Positions 41,034 through 50,207 are shown, numbered from the stretch's first letter. The stretch: 64,000 bases of DNA from Streptomyces sp. H39-S7 (GCF_027158205.1 NZ_JAPVLU010000004.1:205315-269314); one strand, 5' to 3'. The notes: a model not told the origin generated them from the letters alone. Numbers and translations: made by a program.

Positions 41034-43262
41034 ATGCCCGATGTCAACCGCGAGCACGCCGTCGGGGGCTGGACCCGGGCGGTCACCGCCCGGCCCAGGC
41101 TGACGCTGCTGCTCGCGCTGCTCTTCACCGCCCTCGCCGTGGTCGCCGGCAGCGGTGTCGCGGACCGGCTGAGCGGTGGCGGATGGGAGGCTCCGGATTC
41201 GGAGTCGTCCTACGCGACCAAGGCCCTCGAGGAGCGCTTCCCCGCCTCGCAGCCCAACCTCGTCCTGCTGGTGGACAGCCGCGGAGCGGGCGTCGACAGC
41301 CCCCAGGTGGCCGCGGCGGGACGCGACCTGGCCCGCAGGCTCGCCGCCGACCCCGCCATCGCCGGTGTCACGTCGTACTGGGGGACGGGAGCGCCCGAGT
41401 TGCGGGCGAAGGACCGTGGCGAAGCCATGATCGCGGCCCGGATCGTGGGCGGTGACGATGCGGTGGGGGCCGCCGTCGAGCGCCTGGCGCCCGCCTACCG
41501 GGGTGTTCAGGGCGCGGTGGACGTGCGGATCGGCGGGGTGGCCGCGGTCCGGCACGAGCTGCAGAGCACCATCGAGGAGGACCTGCTGCGCGCCGAGATG
41601 ATCGCGCTGCCGGTCACGCTCGTGCTGCTGGTGATGGTCTTCGGCAGCGCGGTGGCGGCCCTGCTGCCCCTCGGCGTGGGCATCATCGCGATCCTGGGAA
41701 CGAACGCGGTACTGCGCCTCATCACCTCCTTCACCGACGTGTCCCTCTTCGCCCAGAGCCTGACGACCGTGCTCGGCCTGGGTCTGGGGATCGACTACGC
41801 GCTGTTCATCGTCCGCCGCTTCCGCGAGGAGCTGGCGGACCGGGACGATCCCGTGGGGGCGGTGGGCGCGACCCTGCGTACCGCCGGTCGAACGGTGCTG
41901 TTCTCGGCGCTCACGGTCGCCGCCGCGCTCGCGGCGATGCTGCTCTTCCCGCAGTACTTCCTGCGCTCCTTCGCCTACGCCGGTATCGCGGTGGTGCTGC
42001 TGGCGGCCGGCGCCGCGCTGATCGTGCTGCCCGCCGCCCTGGCACTGCTCGGACACCGGGTCAACGCAGCGGACCTGCGCAAGCTGTGGAGACGACGGGC
42101 CCGTGCCGTGGAGCAGCGCGAGCCCGGAGCTGGATACGCGGCGCTCGCCCGGCTGGTGATGCGGCGCGCCCCGCTCTTCGCCATAGGTGCCACTGCGGGG
42201 CTCCTCCTGCTCGGGCTGCCTTTCCTCCAGGTCCAGTTCGGCACGGCCGACGATCGGCAGCTTCCGGCCGGAGCCGAGTCGCACGCCGTCCAGCAGCACA
42301 TACGCGACGATTTCCCCGGCAAGCCGGGTGGCGGAATCACGGTGCTCGCCGAGGGCAGCACCGACCGGGACGCGCTCGCCGGATACAAGGGGAAGCTGGC
42401 CGCGCTGCCGGGAGTCGTCACGGTCGACGGACCCTTCACCGCTCCTTCCGGCGGTGCGGCGTACCTCACCGTGCTGCCCCGGACCGAGGCTGTGGACACG
42501 GCCACCCAGGACCTGGTGGGCGAGATCCGGGCGGTGGACGCCCCGTTCAGGACCTCGGCCACCGGCCAGGCCGCTGTTCTGGTCGATGCGCAGAAGGCCA
42601 TCGCCGACCGCTTGCCCTGGGCGGTCGGGATGATCGTCGTCGTCACCCTCCTTCTGGTGTTCCTGCTGACCGGAAGCGTGGTGATACCGCTCCAGGCGGT
42701 GCTGCTCAACGCGCTGAGCCTCACCGCGATGTTCGGAGCGGTGGTCTGGGTGTTCCAGGACGGACATCTGTCGGGACTGCTGGGGTTCACCGCGACGGGC
42801 AGTATCGAGACCACCCTCCCGGTCCTGATGTTCTGCCTGGCCTTCGGACTGTCGATGGACTACGGAGTCTTCCTGCTGTCCCGCGTCAAGGAGGAGTACG
42901 ACCGCAGCGGTGACCACGAGGGAGCGATCGTGTTCGGTGTGCGGCGTACCGGCGGGCTGATCACCGCGGCCGCGGTGATCCTCGCGGTCGTCATGGTGGC
43001 CATCGGCACCTCGCGGGTGGCCAACACCAAGATGCTCGGTCTCGGTATAGCCCTGGCTGTGCTGATGGACGCCATGGTGGTCCGCACCCTGCTCGTCCCG
43101 GCCGTCATGCGACTGACGGGCAGGGCGACGTGGTGGGCGCCGCCCGCGCTGCGCCGGTTCCATGACCGGTTCGGCATAAGCGAGGGCGGCGGAGGAGTCG
43201 TGCCGGAGTCGGCTCGCGCCCCGCAGCGCGATCGGGAGCGGGACCCCGAGCCGGTCCGGTAG
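41034..43262 (+). CDS. MMPL-family RND-type transporter
   Basis: A 742-residue membrane exporter with two similar halves of one helix, a large extracytoplasmic loop and five helices each. ATG 41034 follows GGGGAGGGGAC (GTG at 41031 is a close alternative). The paired membrane motifs GLGIDYALFIVRRF and GLSMDYGVFLLSRV carry the Asp-Tyr residues of the proton relay in MmpL proteins. It also contains a C-terminal acidic and basic tail after AWWAPP-like TWWAPPALRR. Substrates are probably lipids or hydrophobic drugs, and expression is likely controlled by the divergent TetR. Confidence 0.93.
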   Translation: MPDVNREHAVGGWTRAVTARPRLTLLLALLFTALAVVAGSGVADRLSGGGWEAPDSESSYATKALEERFPASQPNLVLLVDSRGAGVDSPQVAAAGRDLARRLAADPAIAGVTSYWGTGAPELRAKDRGEAMIAARIVGGDDAVGAAVERLAPAYRGVQGAVDVRIGGVAAVRHELQSTIEEDLLRAEMIALPVTLVLLVMVFGSAVAALLPLGVGIIAILGTNAVLRLITSFTDVSLFAQSLTTVLGLGLGIDYALFIVRRFREELADRDDPVGAVGATLRTAGRTVLFSALTVAAALAAMLLFPQYFLRSFAYAGIAVVLLAAGAALIVLPAALALLGHRVNAADLRKLWRRRARAVEQREPGAGYAALARLVMRRAPLFAIGATAGLLLLGLPFLQVQFGTADDRQLPAGAESHAVQQHIRDDFPGKPGGGITVLAEGSTDRDALAGYKGKLAALPGVVTVDGPFTAPSGGAAYLTVLPRTEAVDTATQDLVGEIRAVDAPFRTSATGQAAVLVDAQKAIADRLPWAVGMIVVVTLLLVFLLTGSVVIPLQAVLLNALSLTAMFGAVVWVFQDGHLSGLLGFTATGSIETTLPVLMFCLAFGLSMDYGVFLLSRVKEEYDRSGDHEGAIVFGVRRTGGLITAAAVILAVVMVAIGTSRVANTKMLGLGIALAVLMDAMVVRTLLVPAVMRLTGRATWWAPPALRRFHDRFGISEGGGGVVPESARAPQRDRERDPEPVR

Positions 43263-43298
43263 CCGATGGCCGGGCGGGGGCCGGCCGTTGCGGGGGTG

Positions 43299-43502
43299 TC
43301 AGTCAGGGTCTCGGCGGCCCCGGTTTCCGGGCCGCCGGGCACTCCAAGCTCTGACGGTGTCGGCATACCAGAAGGGTTTGCCGCTTTCGACGACATCCGG
43401 AGGGGGCAGGTGTCCGTGCTTGCGGTACGAGCGCACGGTGTCGATCTGGACCCGGATATGTGCGGCGATCTCTGCGTACGACCACAGGGTTCGGTCGGTC
43501 AT
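43299..43502 (-). CDS. small helix-turn-helix protein (excisionase/MerR-like)
   Basis: A 67-residue protein starting MTDRTLWSYAEIAAHIRVQI. ATG 43502 follows AGGGAGG eight nt upstream; GTG 43511 is too close to that site. SYAEIAAHIRVQIDTVRSYRKHGHLPPPD is a winged-helix start resembling AlpA/excisionase HTH_17 domains, followed by GKPFWYADTVRAWS. It is probably a DNA-binding regulator. There is no integrase or phage gene nearby, so it appears to be a standalone chromosomal protein. Confidence 0.75.
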   Translation of the reverse strand: MTDRTLWSYAEIAAHIRVQIDTVRSYRKHGHLPPPDVVESGKPFWYADTVRAWSARRPGNRGRRDPD

Positions 43503-43694
43503 GTCACGCACCTCCCTACGGTGGTGGCTGTTGATCAGTAACCCTTGTCCTGTGAACGACTTGCTCCGACCGCCGCATGGGCCTGTTGATCGTCTGTGAC
43601 ACGGAACCCGCGTAATGGTGACAAACGTCGCAGACAGGTGACGATCGGGACCATGGTGGGGCTAACCCCCGTAGATATCCGCGGGGCGTCGCCA

Positions 43695-43730
43695 GTGCAC
43701 AAGTGAGTGTGCACAAACCATTGTGTACAC
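43695..43730. promoter_or_regulatory. candidate operator of the ArsR-like regulator
   Basis: GTGTGCACAA (43707-43716) and TTGTGTACAC (43721-43730) form an inverted repeat with one mismatch over acca, abutting ATG 43731. A further half-site GTGCACAA lies at 43695-43702. The position would block a leaderless or short-leader transcript, consistent with autoregulation. Confidence 0.6.
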
Positions 43731-44342
43731 ATGCCGAAGCAACGACACATCAAGGAGATCGGTGATCTCGGGGCGCTCAAGGCGCTCGCCCACCCCCGCC
43801 GCCAGCAGATCCTCGAACATCTGGCGCTGCACGGGCCGGCCACCTCGGCGACCCTCGCCCGCGCCCTGGACCTGAACACCGGAGCCACCAGCTACCACCT
43901 GCGGGAGCTGGGCCGGTACGGATTCGTCGAAGCGGCCGAAGGGACGGGCCGGGGGCGGGAGCGCTGGTGGCAGGCGGCGCCCGCGGACCTGCGCTTCCCG
44001 CAACGCTCCGAGCAGAGCGACGAGATGCGCCCGGTCGTCGACGAGATGAACCGTCTCGCGTTCGCCGCCGACCTCGCGCTCTTCGAGCGGTCCCAGCGCG
44101 AGATCGAGGGCGTGTGGGCGGACGGCCAGCCGTACTCCCGTGGCTCCATCCAGGTGACCCTCCCCGAACTGCGGGCGTTCTTCGAGGAGTACATCGCCCT
44201 CGTCAACCGGTACAAGCGCGCCGACGGCGAACTGCCGGAGGACGCACGCAACGTGCTCACCCGATTCCTCGCCTTCCCGGCGCCGGCCGACGACCCGGCC
44301 GTAACGACGACCGACGACACCGTGAACGGGGACCCGTCATGA
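43731..44342 (+). CDS. ArsR-like winged-helix regulator of the ABC operon
   Basis: A ~203-residue regulator starting MPKQRHIKEIGDLGALKAL at ATG 43731. ALAHPRRQQILEHLALHGPA and TSYHLRELGRYGFVEAAEG form the winged helix (about residues 15-90), typical of the ArsR/HTH_20 group, with a longer helical C-terminal domain that lacks the CxC metal site. It overlaps the ABC ATPase gene (ATGA). GTG 43707 would be in frame but lies inside the operator-like repeat. It likely controls the downstream transporter. Confidence 0.88.
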   Translation: MPKQRHIKEIGDLGALKALAHPRRQQILEHLALHGPATSATLARALDLNTGATSYHLRELGRYGFVEAAEGTGRGRERWWQAAPADLRFPQRSEQSDEMRPVVDEMNRLAFAADLALFERSQREIEGVWADGQPYSRGSIQVTLPELRAFFEEYIALVNRYKRADGELPEDARNVLTRFLAFPAPADDPAVTTTDDTVNGDPS

Positions 44343-45106
44343 ACGCCTCCACCATGGACACCGACCGCATCGCCGTCGCGCCGGCCGTACGGCTGGAGGG
44401 CGTCACCAAGACCTACGGTCGGGGCCCCCGGGCCGTACGCGCCCTGGACGGGGTCGACGCCACCATTCCGCGCGGCTCCTTCACCGCGGTGATGGGACCG
44501 TCCGGATCGGGCAAGTCGACTTTCCTGCACTGCGCGGCCGGGCTGGACACGCCGACCAGCGGCACGTCCCACCTCGGGGGCACCGAGTTGACCGGGATGA
44601 ACGAGACCCGGCTCACCCAGCTGCGGCGCAGCCGGGTCGGCTTCGTCTTCCAGGCGTTCAACCTCGTCCCCGCACTGACCGTCCGGCAGAACATCGCCCT
44701 TCCGCTCAGACTCGCGAAACAACGGCTCGATCCGGCCTGGTTGGAGGAGATCCTGCGCCGCGTCGGGCTGACCGGCCGCGCGGACCACCGCCCGGCGGAG
44801 CTCTCCGGGGGACAGCAGCAGCGGGTGGCCATCGCGCGTGCGCTGATCACCCGTCCCGACGTGGTCTTCGGTGACGAACCGACCGGAGCTCTGGACACCG
44901 TCACCGCCAAGGAGATCCTCGGACTCCTGCGCGGCTGCGTGGACGACACCGGGCAGACCGTCGTCATGGTCACCCACGACCCCGTCGCCGCCTCGTACGC
45001 CGACACCGTGCTTTACCTCGCCGACGGCCGCATCGCGGGCCGTGACGACGAACCCACCGCAGACCGTGTGGCCGAGCGCATGACGCACCTGGGAGCGTGG
45101 TCCTGA
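44339..45106 (+). CDS. ABC transporter ATP-binding protein (MacB/LolD type)
   Basis: A 255-residue ATPase. ATG 44339 overlaps the regulator stop. MGPSGSGKSTFLHCAAGLD is Walker A (about residues 51-60), AELSGGQQQRVAIARAL the signature, and VVFGDEPTGALD Walker B with catalytic Glu. It carries the VGFVFQAFNLVPALT Q-loop typical of MacB-like lipoprotein/antibiotic exporters. It couples to the permease with stop-start overlap TGATG. The likely roles are efflux or lipoprotein handling in response to a stress sensed by the upstream regulator. Confidence 0.93.
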   Translation: MNASTMDTDRIAVAPAVRLEGVTKTYGRGPRAVRALDGVDATIPRGSFTAVMGPSGSGKSTFLHCAAGLDTPTSGTSHLGGTELTGMNETRLTQLRRSRVGFVFQAFNLVPALTVRQNIALPLRLAKQRLDPAWLEEILRRVGLTGRADHRPAELSGGQQQRVAIARALITRPDVVFGDEPTGALDTVTAKEILGLLRGCVDDTGQTVVMVTHDPVAASYADTVLYLADGRIAGRDDEPTADRVAERMTHLGAWS

Positions 45107-47649
45107 TGTTGCCGTACGCACTGCAGACCCTGCGGGCCCGCAAGGGCGGCTTCGCGGGAGCGTTCCTCGCCCTCTTCTGCGCCGCCGCGCTCGTCACCGC
45201 GTGCGGGGTGCTGCTGGAGACCGGCCTCCGGGGTGAGATCGCGACCGAGCGGTACGCGGCCGCGCCGATCGTCGTCGCCGCCGACCAGGACGTGCACCAG
45301 ACCACCGTCAAGGAGAAGAAGGGCAAGACCAAGGCCAAGCACAAGGCCAAACCGCTCGCGGAGCGGGTCTGGCTGCCGGACACCACCGTGCGGACCGTCG
45401 GCCGGGTGCCCGGAGTGCGGGCCGCCATCCCCGAAGTCACCTTCCCCGCCTACGCGGTCGGCCCGGGTACGAACGGGGGCGGGTCGAGCGGGAAGCCGTC
45501 CTTCGGACACGACTGGGCCTCCGCCGTCCTCACACCCTTCACCCTCACCGAGGGCCGCGCCCCGCAGGCGGACGGCGACCTCGTCATCGACGGTGAACTC
45601 GCCGCCCGCATGGGGCTGAAGACCGGCAGCACTGTCACCGTCCGGTCCACCCGGGCTCCGCGCGGCTACCGCGTCACCGGCATCGCCGCCCCCCAGGGCG
45701 GCGATCTGCGGCAGCAGACCTCGCTGTTCTTCACCACGGCCGAGGCCCGACGGCTGGCCGGCCACGCCGGTCAGATCACCGCGATCGGCGTCCTGCCGGA
45801 GCCCGGCGCGGACACCGCCGCCCTCACCACGAGCCTCACCTCCGCGCTGCAGGGTACGAAGGCGCAGGTGCGCACCGGGGCCGACCGTGGACCGGTGGAG
45901 TTCCCCGATGCCGCCAAGGCACGGATCAAACTCGTCAGCATGGGCGGCGCGATCGGCGGCACCTCCCTCCTCGTCGCGGTCCTCGTGGTCATCGGCACCT
46001 TCGCCCTGACCATCCAGCAGCGCTACCGGGAGATGGCCCTGCTGCGCGCCATCGCCGCCACCCCGAAGCAGATCCGCCAACTCATCGGCCGGGAGGCGCT
46101 GCTGGTCGGCCTCGCGGCGGGCGTTCTCGGCTCCGTGGCCGGTCTGCCGGTCGCCTGCTGGCTGCACTCCGAGTTCGTCCGGCTCGGCGCCGTCCCGGAC
46201 ACGCTGCAGGTCGCCTGGAGCCCCTTCCCGATGTTCGCGGCCCTGGGCGCCGCGCTGCTCGGCGGCTGGTCCGCGGCCCGGGTATCCGCCCGCAGGGCGG
46301 CCAGGATCCGGCCGGCCGAAGCGCTGTCGGAAGCCGCCATGGAGTCCCGTACGTTCTCCTGGGGCCGGCTGCTCGCCGGCGGGCTGTTCCTCGCGGGCGG
46401 CATCGTCCTGCTCGTCGTGCTCAGCGGTCTGCGGACCGAACCGGCGTCCACGCCGGTCACCTTCCTGACCGTGGTGGTCCTCGCCGTAGCGGTGTCCCTG
46501 CTCGGCCCGCTGCTGGCCCGCGTCGCGGCCGCGGCTGCCGCCGTTCCGCTCCGCGCCTCCCGTATCGGCGGGCATCTGGCCGCCGCCAACCTCCGCACCA
46601 ATTCCCAGCGCGTCTCCGCGGCCGTCACCCCCCTCGCGCTGCTCGTCGCGATGACCTGCACCGTGATCTTCGTGCAGACGACAATGGGCCACGCCGCCCA
46701 GCGGCAGGCCGCCGAGGGCAACCGCGCCCAGTGGGTGCTCGGTGCTTCCGCACCCGGCGTGCCCGGCGAAGCCGCCGCGGCGGTGCGGCGGGTCCCGGGC
46801 GTCACCGCGGTCACCGAGATCGTACGGACCAGCGTCCGGGTCGGCCTCTCGAAGTACTCGGCGCAGGGTGTCACCACCGGCGGACTGACGACCACCTGGG
46901 ACCCCGACGTCACCCAGGGCACCCTCCAGGGCTTCGGCGACGGCGACATGGCACTGAGCGAGGTCGCCGCCGACGGGCTGGGAGTACGGCCGGGCAGCAC
47001 CGTACGGCTCACCCTCGGCGACGGCACTCCCGCCGCCCTCCGGGTGAAGGCCGTCTACGCACGCGGCCTCGGATTCGGCGACCTGACGATGTCCCACGAC
47101 CTGGTCGCCCGGCATGTCGACAATCCGCTCGCGTCGGCGGTCCTCGTCGCCACCGACGGTCGTACCGACCGGGCGGCCCTCGGCGCGGCCGTCAGGGACT
47201 TCCCGGGCGTCGCGGTCCTCGACCACGACCAGGCGGGACAGGTCCAGGCAGCGGTCCAGCAGTCCAACGCCGAGGTCAACTACCTGGCGATGGGCCTCGT
47301 GCTCGCCTTCACGGCCATCGCGGTCGTCAACACCCTGGCGATGTCCACCGCCGACCGGTTCCGGGAGTTCGCGCTGCTGCGCCTCGTGGGCACCACCCGC
47401 CGACAGGTGCTGCGGATGCTGCGGTTGGAGGCGCTGACCGTCGTGGTCGTCGGGGCGCTGCTGGGTACCGCGATAGCCGTGGCCACTCTGACCGCGTTCA
47501 GCCTGGGGATGACGGGAGCGGCGGCTCCGCGCCTCGACCTCGCCGGATACGCGCTGATCGTTGCCCTGGCGGCAGCACTCGCCCTGCTCGCCACCGCCCT
47601 GCCGGGCCGGATCGCGCTGCGGGTCCGGCCGTCCGAAGCCATCGGCTGA
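45106..47649 (+). CDS. FtsX-like ABC transporter permease (two FtsX domains)
   Basis: An 847-residue permease with the four-TM plus large-ectodomain layout repeated twice. ATG 45106 overlaps the ATPase stop, with GGGAG ten nt upstream. The N-terminal anchor is followed by the extracytoplasmic domain (KEKKGKTKAKHKAKPLAERV is a notable basic stretch), then FtsX cores LLVAVLVVIGTFALTIQQR and YLAMGLVLAFTAIAVVNTL, with LRLEALTVVVVGALLGTAIA near the end. It is the membrane partner of the preceding ATPase. Confidence 0.92.
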   Translation: MLPYALQTLRARKGGFAGAFLALFCAAALVTACGVLLETGLRGEIATERYAAAPIVVAADQDVHQTTVKEKKGKTKAKHKAKPLAERVWLPDTTVRTVGRVPGVRAAIPEVTFPAYAVGPGTNGGGSSGKPSFGHDWASAVLTPFTLTEGRAPQADGDLVIDGELAARMGLKTGSTVTVRSTRAPRGYRVTGIAAPQGGDLRQQTSLFFTTAEARRLAGHAGQITAIGVLPEPGADTAALTTSLTSALQGTKAQVRTGADRGPVEFPDAAKARIKLVSMGGAIGGTSLLVAVLVVIGTFALTIQQRYREMALLRAIAATPKQIRQLIGREALLVGLAAGVLGSVAGLPVACWLHSEFVRLGAVPDTLQVAWSPFPMFAALGAALLGGWSAARVSARRAARIRPAEALSEAAMESRTFSWGRLLAGGLFLAGGIVLLVVLSGLRTEPASTPVTFLTVVVLAVAVSLLGPLLARVAAAAAAVPLRASRIGGHLAAANLRTNSQRVSAAVTPLALLVAMTCTVIFVQTTMGHAAQRQAAEGNRAQWVLGASAPGVPGEAAAAVRRVPGVTAVTEIVRTSVRVGLSKYSAQGVTTGGLTTTWDPDVTQGTLQGFGDGDMALSEVAADGLGVRPGSTVRLTLGDGTPAALRVKAVYARGLGFGDLTMSHDLVARHVDNPLASAVLVATDGRTDRAALGAAVRDFPGVAVLDHDQAGQVQAAVQQSNAEVNYLAMGLVLAFTAIAVVNTLAMSTADRFREFALLRLVGTTRRQVLRMLRLEALTVVVVGALLGTAIAVATLTAFSLGMTGAAAPRLDLAGYALIVALAAALALLATALPGRIALRVRPSEAIG

Positions 47650-47744
47650 CCGCGAGGAAGTCCGGTTCGAACACTTGCTCCTGCGATGGCTGCCGGACAG
47701 TATCGGCAGCCATCCGTACGGAGCCCGAGCCCGAGAGGTGGGCC

Positions 47745-49232
47745 ATGCGCCTGCGCCATCACGCCATCGCACTCGCCGTCAGCGCCGCCCTCCTGGGCGC
47801 GGGGAGCCTCCCCGCCACCGCTCAGGCCGACCCGGATCTTCCGACCGCCCCCAGCGGTCGGGCAGCGCACCCGACAGCGGCGACAGGCACCGTCACGACC
47901 CCCGACGGCCGGACCCATCTCGCCGACCGGCAGGGCCGCGCCCTGCAGTTGCACGGCCTCAACCTCGGCAAGACCGACACCGTCACCGAGGCCCGTATCG
48001 CCGAACTCACCGCGAGCGGCTTCAACCTTGTGCGGCTCAACATCCAGTGGCAGAAGGTCGAACCGAAGCGGGGCCACTACGACACCGCCTACCTGCGCTA
48101 CCTCGACCGGATCATGGGCTGGGCGGACCGGTACGGCGTCCTGGTCCTCGTCGACTGGCACCAGGACGTCTTCGGGCCCGCCTTCGGCTTCAACGGCATC
48201 CCCGCCTGGGCCACCCGCACCGACGGCATCCCCTACGAACCGCTGCCCGGCGACGACTGGTTCGCCAACTACTTCCAGCCGGCGGTCGGTGCGGCCTTCC
48301 GGCACCTCTACGACGACGCCGACCTGCGGTCCGCCCAGACCGCGGCGTACACCAAGGTCGCCGCGACCCTGCGCGGCCACCGGTCGCTCCTGGGCTACGA
48401 CCTGTTCAACGAGCCGTTCGGCCCGTTCACCGGCGATCCCACCGACCCGGCCACCCAGGTCGAGAACTCCGCCGCGATGGAGCGTGGCCGGCTCGCCGGC
48501 CTCTACCGCCGGCTGATCGCCGCCGTCCGCGCGGCCGACCAGGACGCCTGGCTGTTCGTCGAGCCCACCGTCCTCATCGGCCAGGGCGTCCCCACGCAAC
48601 TGCCCGGTTTCCACGACCCACGACACGGCTCCGACCGTATCGGCTACGCCCCGCACTACTACGACACCGCCGTGGAGAACGGAGCCGACTGGGACCCAGC
48701 CGACGGTTTCATCGAAGCCTACGAAGCCGTCATCCGCGCCTATCCGGCCGCCCACGGCATGCCGGTCCTGGTCGGCGAATGGGGTCCCGCGAAGGCCACC
48801 GGCAGCGGTAACGCGGAGCTGATACGCCGCCAGACCGCGTCCATGCGCGGCTTCGCCACCGGATGGGCCCTGTGGTACGACTGCCACGCCGCGGAGGGCG
48901 GCGGCTACTGCGCCTATGACGCCGACGGCCGGCCCGCGCCCGGCAAGGAACCCGTCTTCGCCGGGTACGCGCCGGCGATAGCCGGGACGCCCGGCGCGGA
49001 GTCCTACGACGCCGCCACCCACTCCTACACCCTCGCCCTGACCACCACCGCGGTCTCGCGGCGCGCCTGGACGGAACTGAAGCTGCCCGCCGCGGAGTTC
49101 CCGCACGGCGCCAGGGTGACCGTCACCGGCGCCCGCGGCGCCGTCGTCCACCAGACCCCCGGCACGGCCGGCATCCTGCTCCCGGCCACCCCGCCGGGCC
49201 GAAACGTGACCGTGACGGTCACGGCCCGCTAG
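47745..49232 (+). CDS. secreted GH5 endoglycoceramidase-like glycosidase
   Basis: A 495-residue secreted glycoside hydrolase, beginning MRLRHHAIALAVSAALLGAG with cleavage near TAQADP. GLNLGKTDTVTEARIAELTA and DWHQDVFGPAFGFNGIPAWA are typical of endoglycoceramidase-type GH5. Acid/base Glu223 lies in LFNEPFGP and nucleophile Glu345 in VGEWGP, and a C-terminal beta domain (from about residue 405) follows. Such enzymes cleave glycolipid head groups, but related streptomycete enzymes act on plant glycosides. Its stop overlaps that of the converging CBS gene by sharing CTAG. Confidence 0.88.
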   Translation: MRLRHHAIALAVSAALLGAGSLPATAQADPDLPTAPSGRAAHPTAATGTVTTPDGRTHLADRQGRALQLHGLNLGKTDTVTEARIAELTASGFNLVRLNIQWQKVEPKRGHYDTAYLRYLDRIMGWADRYGVLVLVDWHQDVFGPAFGFNGIPAWATRTDGIPYEPLPGDDWFANYFQPAVGAAFRHLYDDADLRSAQTAAYTKVAATLRGHRSLLGYDLFNEPFGPFTGDPTDPATQVENSAAMERGRLAGLYRRLIAAVRAADQDAWLFVEPTVLIGQGVPTQLPGFHDPRHGSDRIGYAPHYYDTAVENGADWDPADGFIEAYEAVIRAYPAAHGMPVLVGEWGPAKATGSGNAELIRRQTASMRGFATGWALWYDCHAAEGGGYCAYDADGRPAPGKEPVFAGYAPAIAGTPGAESYDAATHSYTLALTTTAVSRRAWTELKLPAAEFPHGARVTVTGARGAVVHQTPGTAGILLPATPPGRNVTVTVTAR

Positions 49233-49660
49233 TTCGCGCGGATGGCGGCCGCCAGCGCTCCGGCCTCGGCCGCGCCCAGCTTGCGGGCGATATCGGCCTC
49301 GCTGATCATCCCGACGAGCGCGTCGCCGTCCAGCACGGGAATCCGGCGGACGCGCTTGGCGGCCATCGCGGCCACGACGCTGTCCGTGTGGTCGTCCGCC
49401 ATGGCCGTCACGGGCTTCCCGTTCATCAGTTCGGCGGCCCGCACGGCCGACGGGTCGTGCCCCGTGGCCACGCACCGCAGAACTATGTCCCGGTCGGTGA
49501 GCACGCCCCGCAGTCCGCCGTCCGAGTCAGTGATGGCCAGGGCGCCGATGCCCGCATCCCGCATCCGTTTGGCAGCCACGTCCAGCGTCTCGTGCTCGGA
49601 GATGCTCTCCACACCCTTGTGCATGATGTCGCGTGCAGTCGCCACGGAAACTCCGTCCAT
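49229..49660 (-). CDS. CBS-domain pair protein
   Basis: A 143-residue protein of two CBS repeats. ATARDIMHKGVESISEHETL opens the first and DGGLRGVLTDRDIVLRCVA closes it. AAELMNGKPVTAMADDHTDS opens the second, ending with GDALVGMISEADIARKL. Standalone CBS pairs bind adenine nucleotides such as AMP or ATP and often report energy status or regulate partners; no partner is visible here. The start at ATG 49660 has only a weak upstream purine tract. Its stop shares CTAG with the GH5 gene. Confidence 0.9.
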   Translation of the reverse strand: MDGVSVATARDIMHKGVESISEHETLDVAAKRMRDAGIGALAITDSDGGLRGVLTDRDIVLRCVATGHDPSAVRAAELMNGKPVTAMADDHTDSVVAAMAAKRVRRIPVLDGDALVGMISEADIARKLGAAEAGALAAAIRAN

Positions 49661-49832
49661 CGCAGGTAAGCCCCCGCATTGACGCTAGGCGAGCCCGCCC
49701 CGCCCTGCATCCGGAGCCACCCGCGGCTCGCCCACAAGACTGGCGACACCCCTCGGCCGCCTCGGGCCCGCACACAGGGCGCTGACCTGCGGAAAGGTTT
49801 CCGCTCTCGGGTACGCCGGACGGGTGGTGCTG

Positions 49833-49908
49833 TGGTGCCCCCAGCAGGACTCGAACCTGCGGCCAAGTGCTTAGAAGGCACCTGCTCTATCCACTGAGCT
49901 ATGGGGGC
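49833..49908 (-). tRNA. tRNA-Arg (anticodon TCT), CCA encoded
   Basis: Reading the complement, GCCCCCA (5' acceptor) pairs with TGGGGGC, the D arm is GCTC...GAGC, the anticodon loop is CTTCTAA (TCT, Arg AGA/AGG), and the T arm is GCAGG-TTCGAGT-CCTGC. The discriminator A at 49836 is followed by a genomically encoded CCA (49835-49833). AGA is a rare codon in GC-rich streptomycetes. Confidence 0.95.
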
Positions 49909-50207
49909 CGGACAGTGGCCGCGGCTGTCTCCGCCCCTGGGTGGTTCCGTGACCTGGCCGGGGTCAAGGATAGGGCGCGATGGACCTGCTACCGGTTGCT
50001 TCACCTCCGTGACACGTTGTGGAGGTTCAGTGAAGCGGTCCGATAATCGCAGGCGGGTACGAATGCTGCACCGCTTTTTCCGCCTCAGTCGACGGCTGTT
50101 GTGCACTCGTTATGCCCGGGTCTCGGCCGCGCCCTTAGCGCCGTAACGGGTGTGTGCGGGCCGAAAAGGTGTGAACTGGGCGGTATACGCTTCAAAAATG
50201 CGCCAAA
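49909..50207. other. intergenic region upstream of the GTPase pair
   Basis: About 300 bp between the tRNA and the GTPase genes with no gene. Near its end is TATACGC (50184-50190), which could be the -10 of the GTPase promoter. No clear hairpin is seen. Confidence 0.4.

Noticed and set aside
43731..49232. Horizontal transfer of the ArsR-ABC-GH5 segment
   Set aside because: Base composition and codon use are like the neighbours, and there is no integrase, att site or repeat at the edges.
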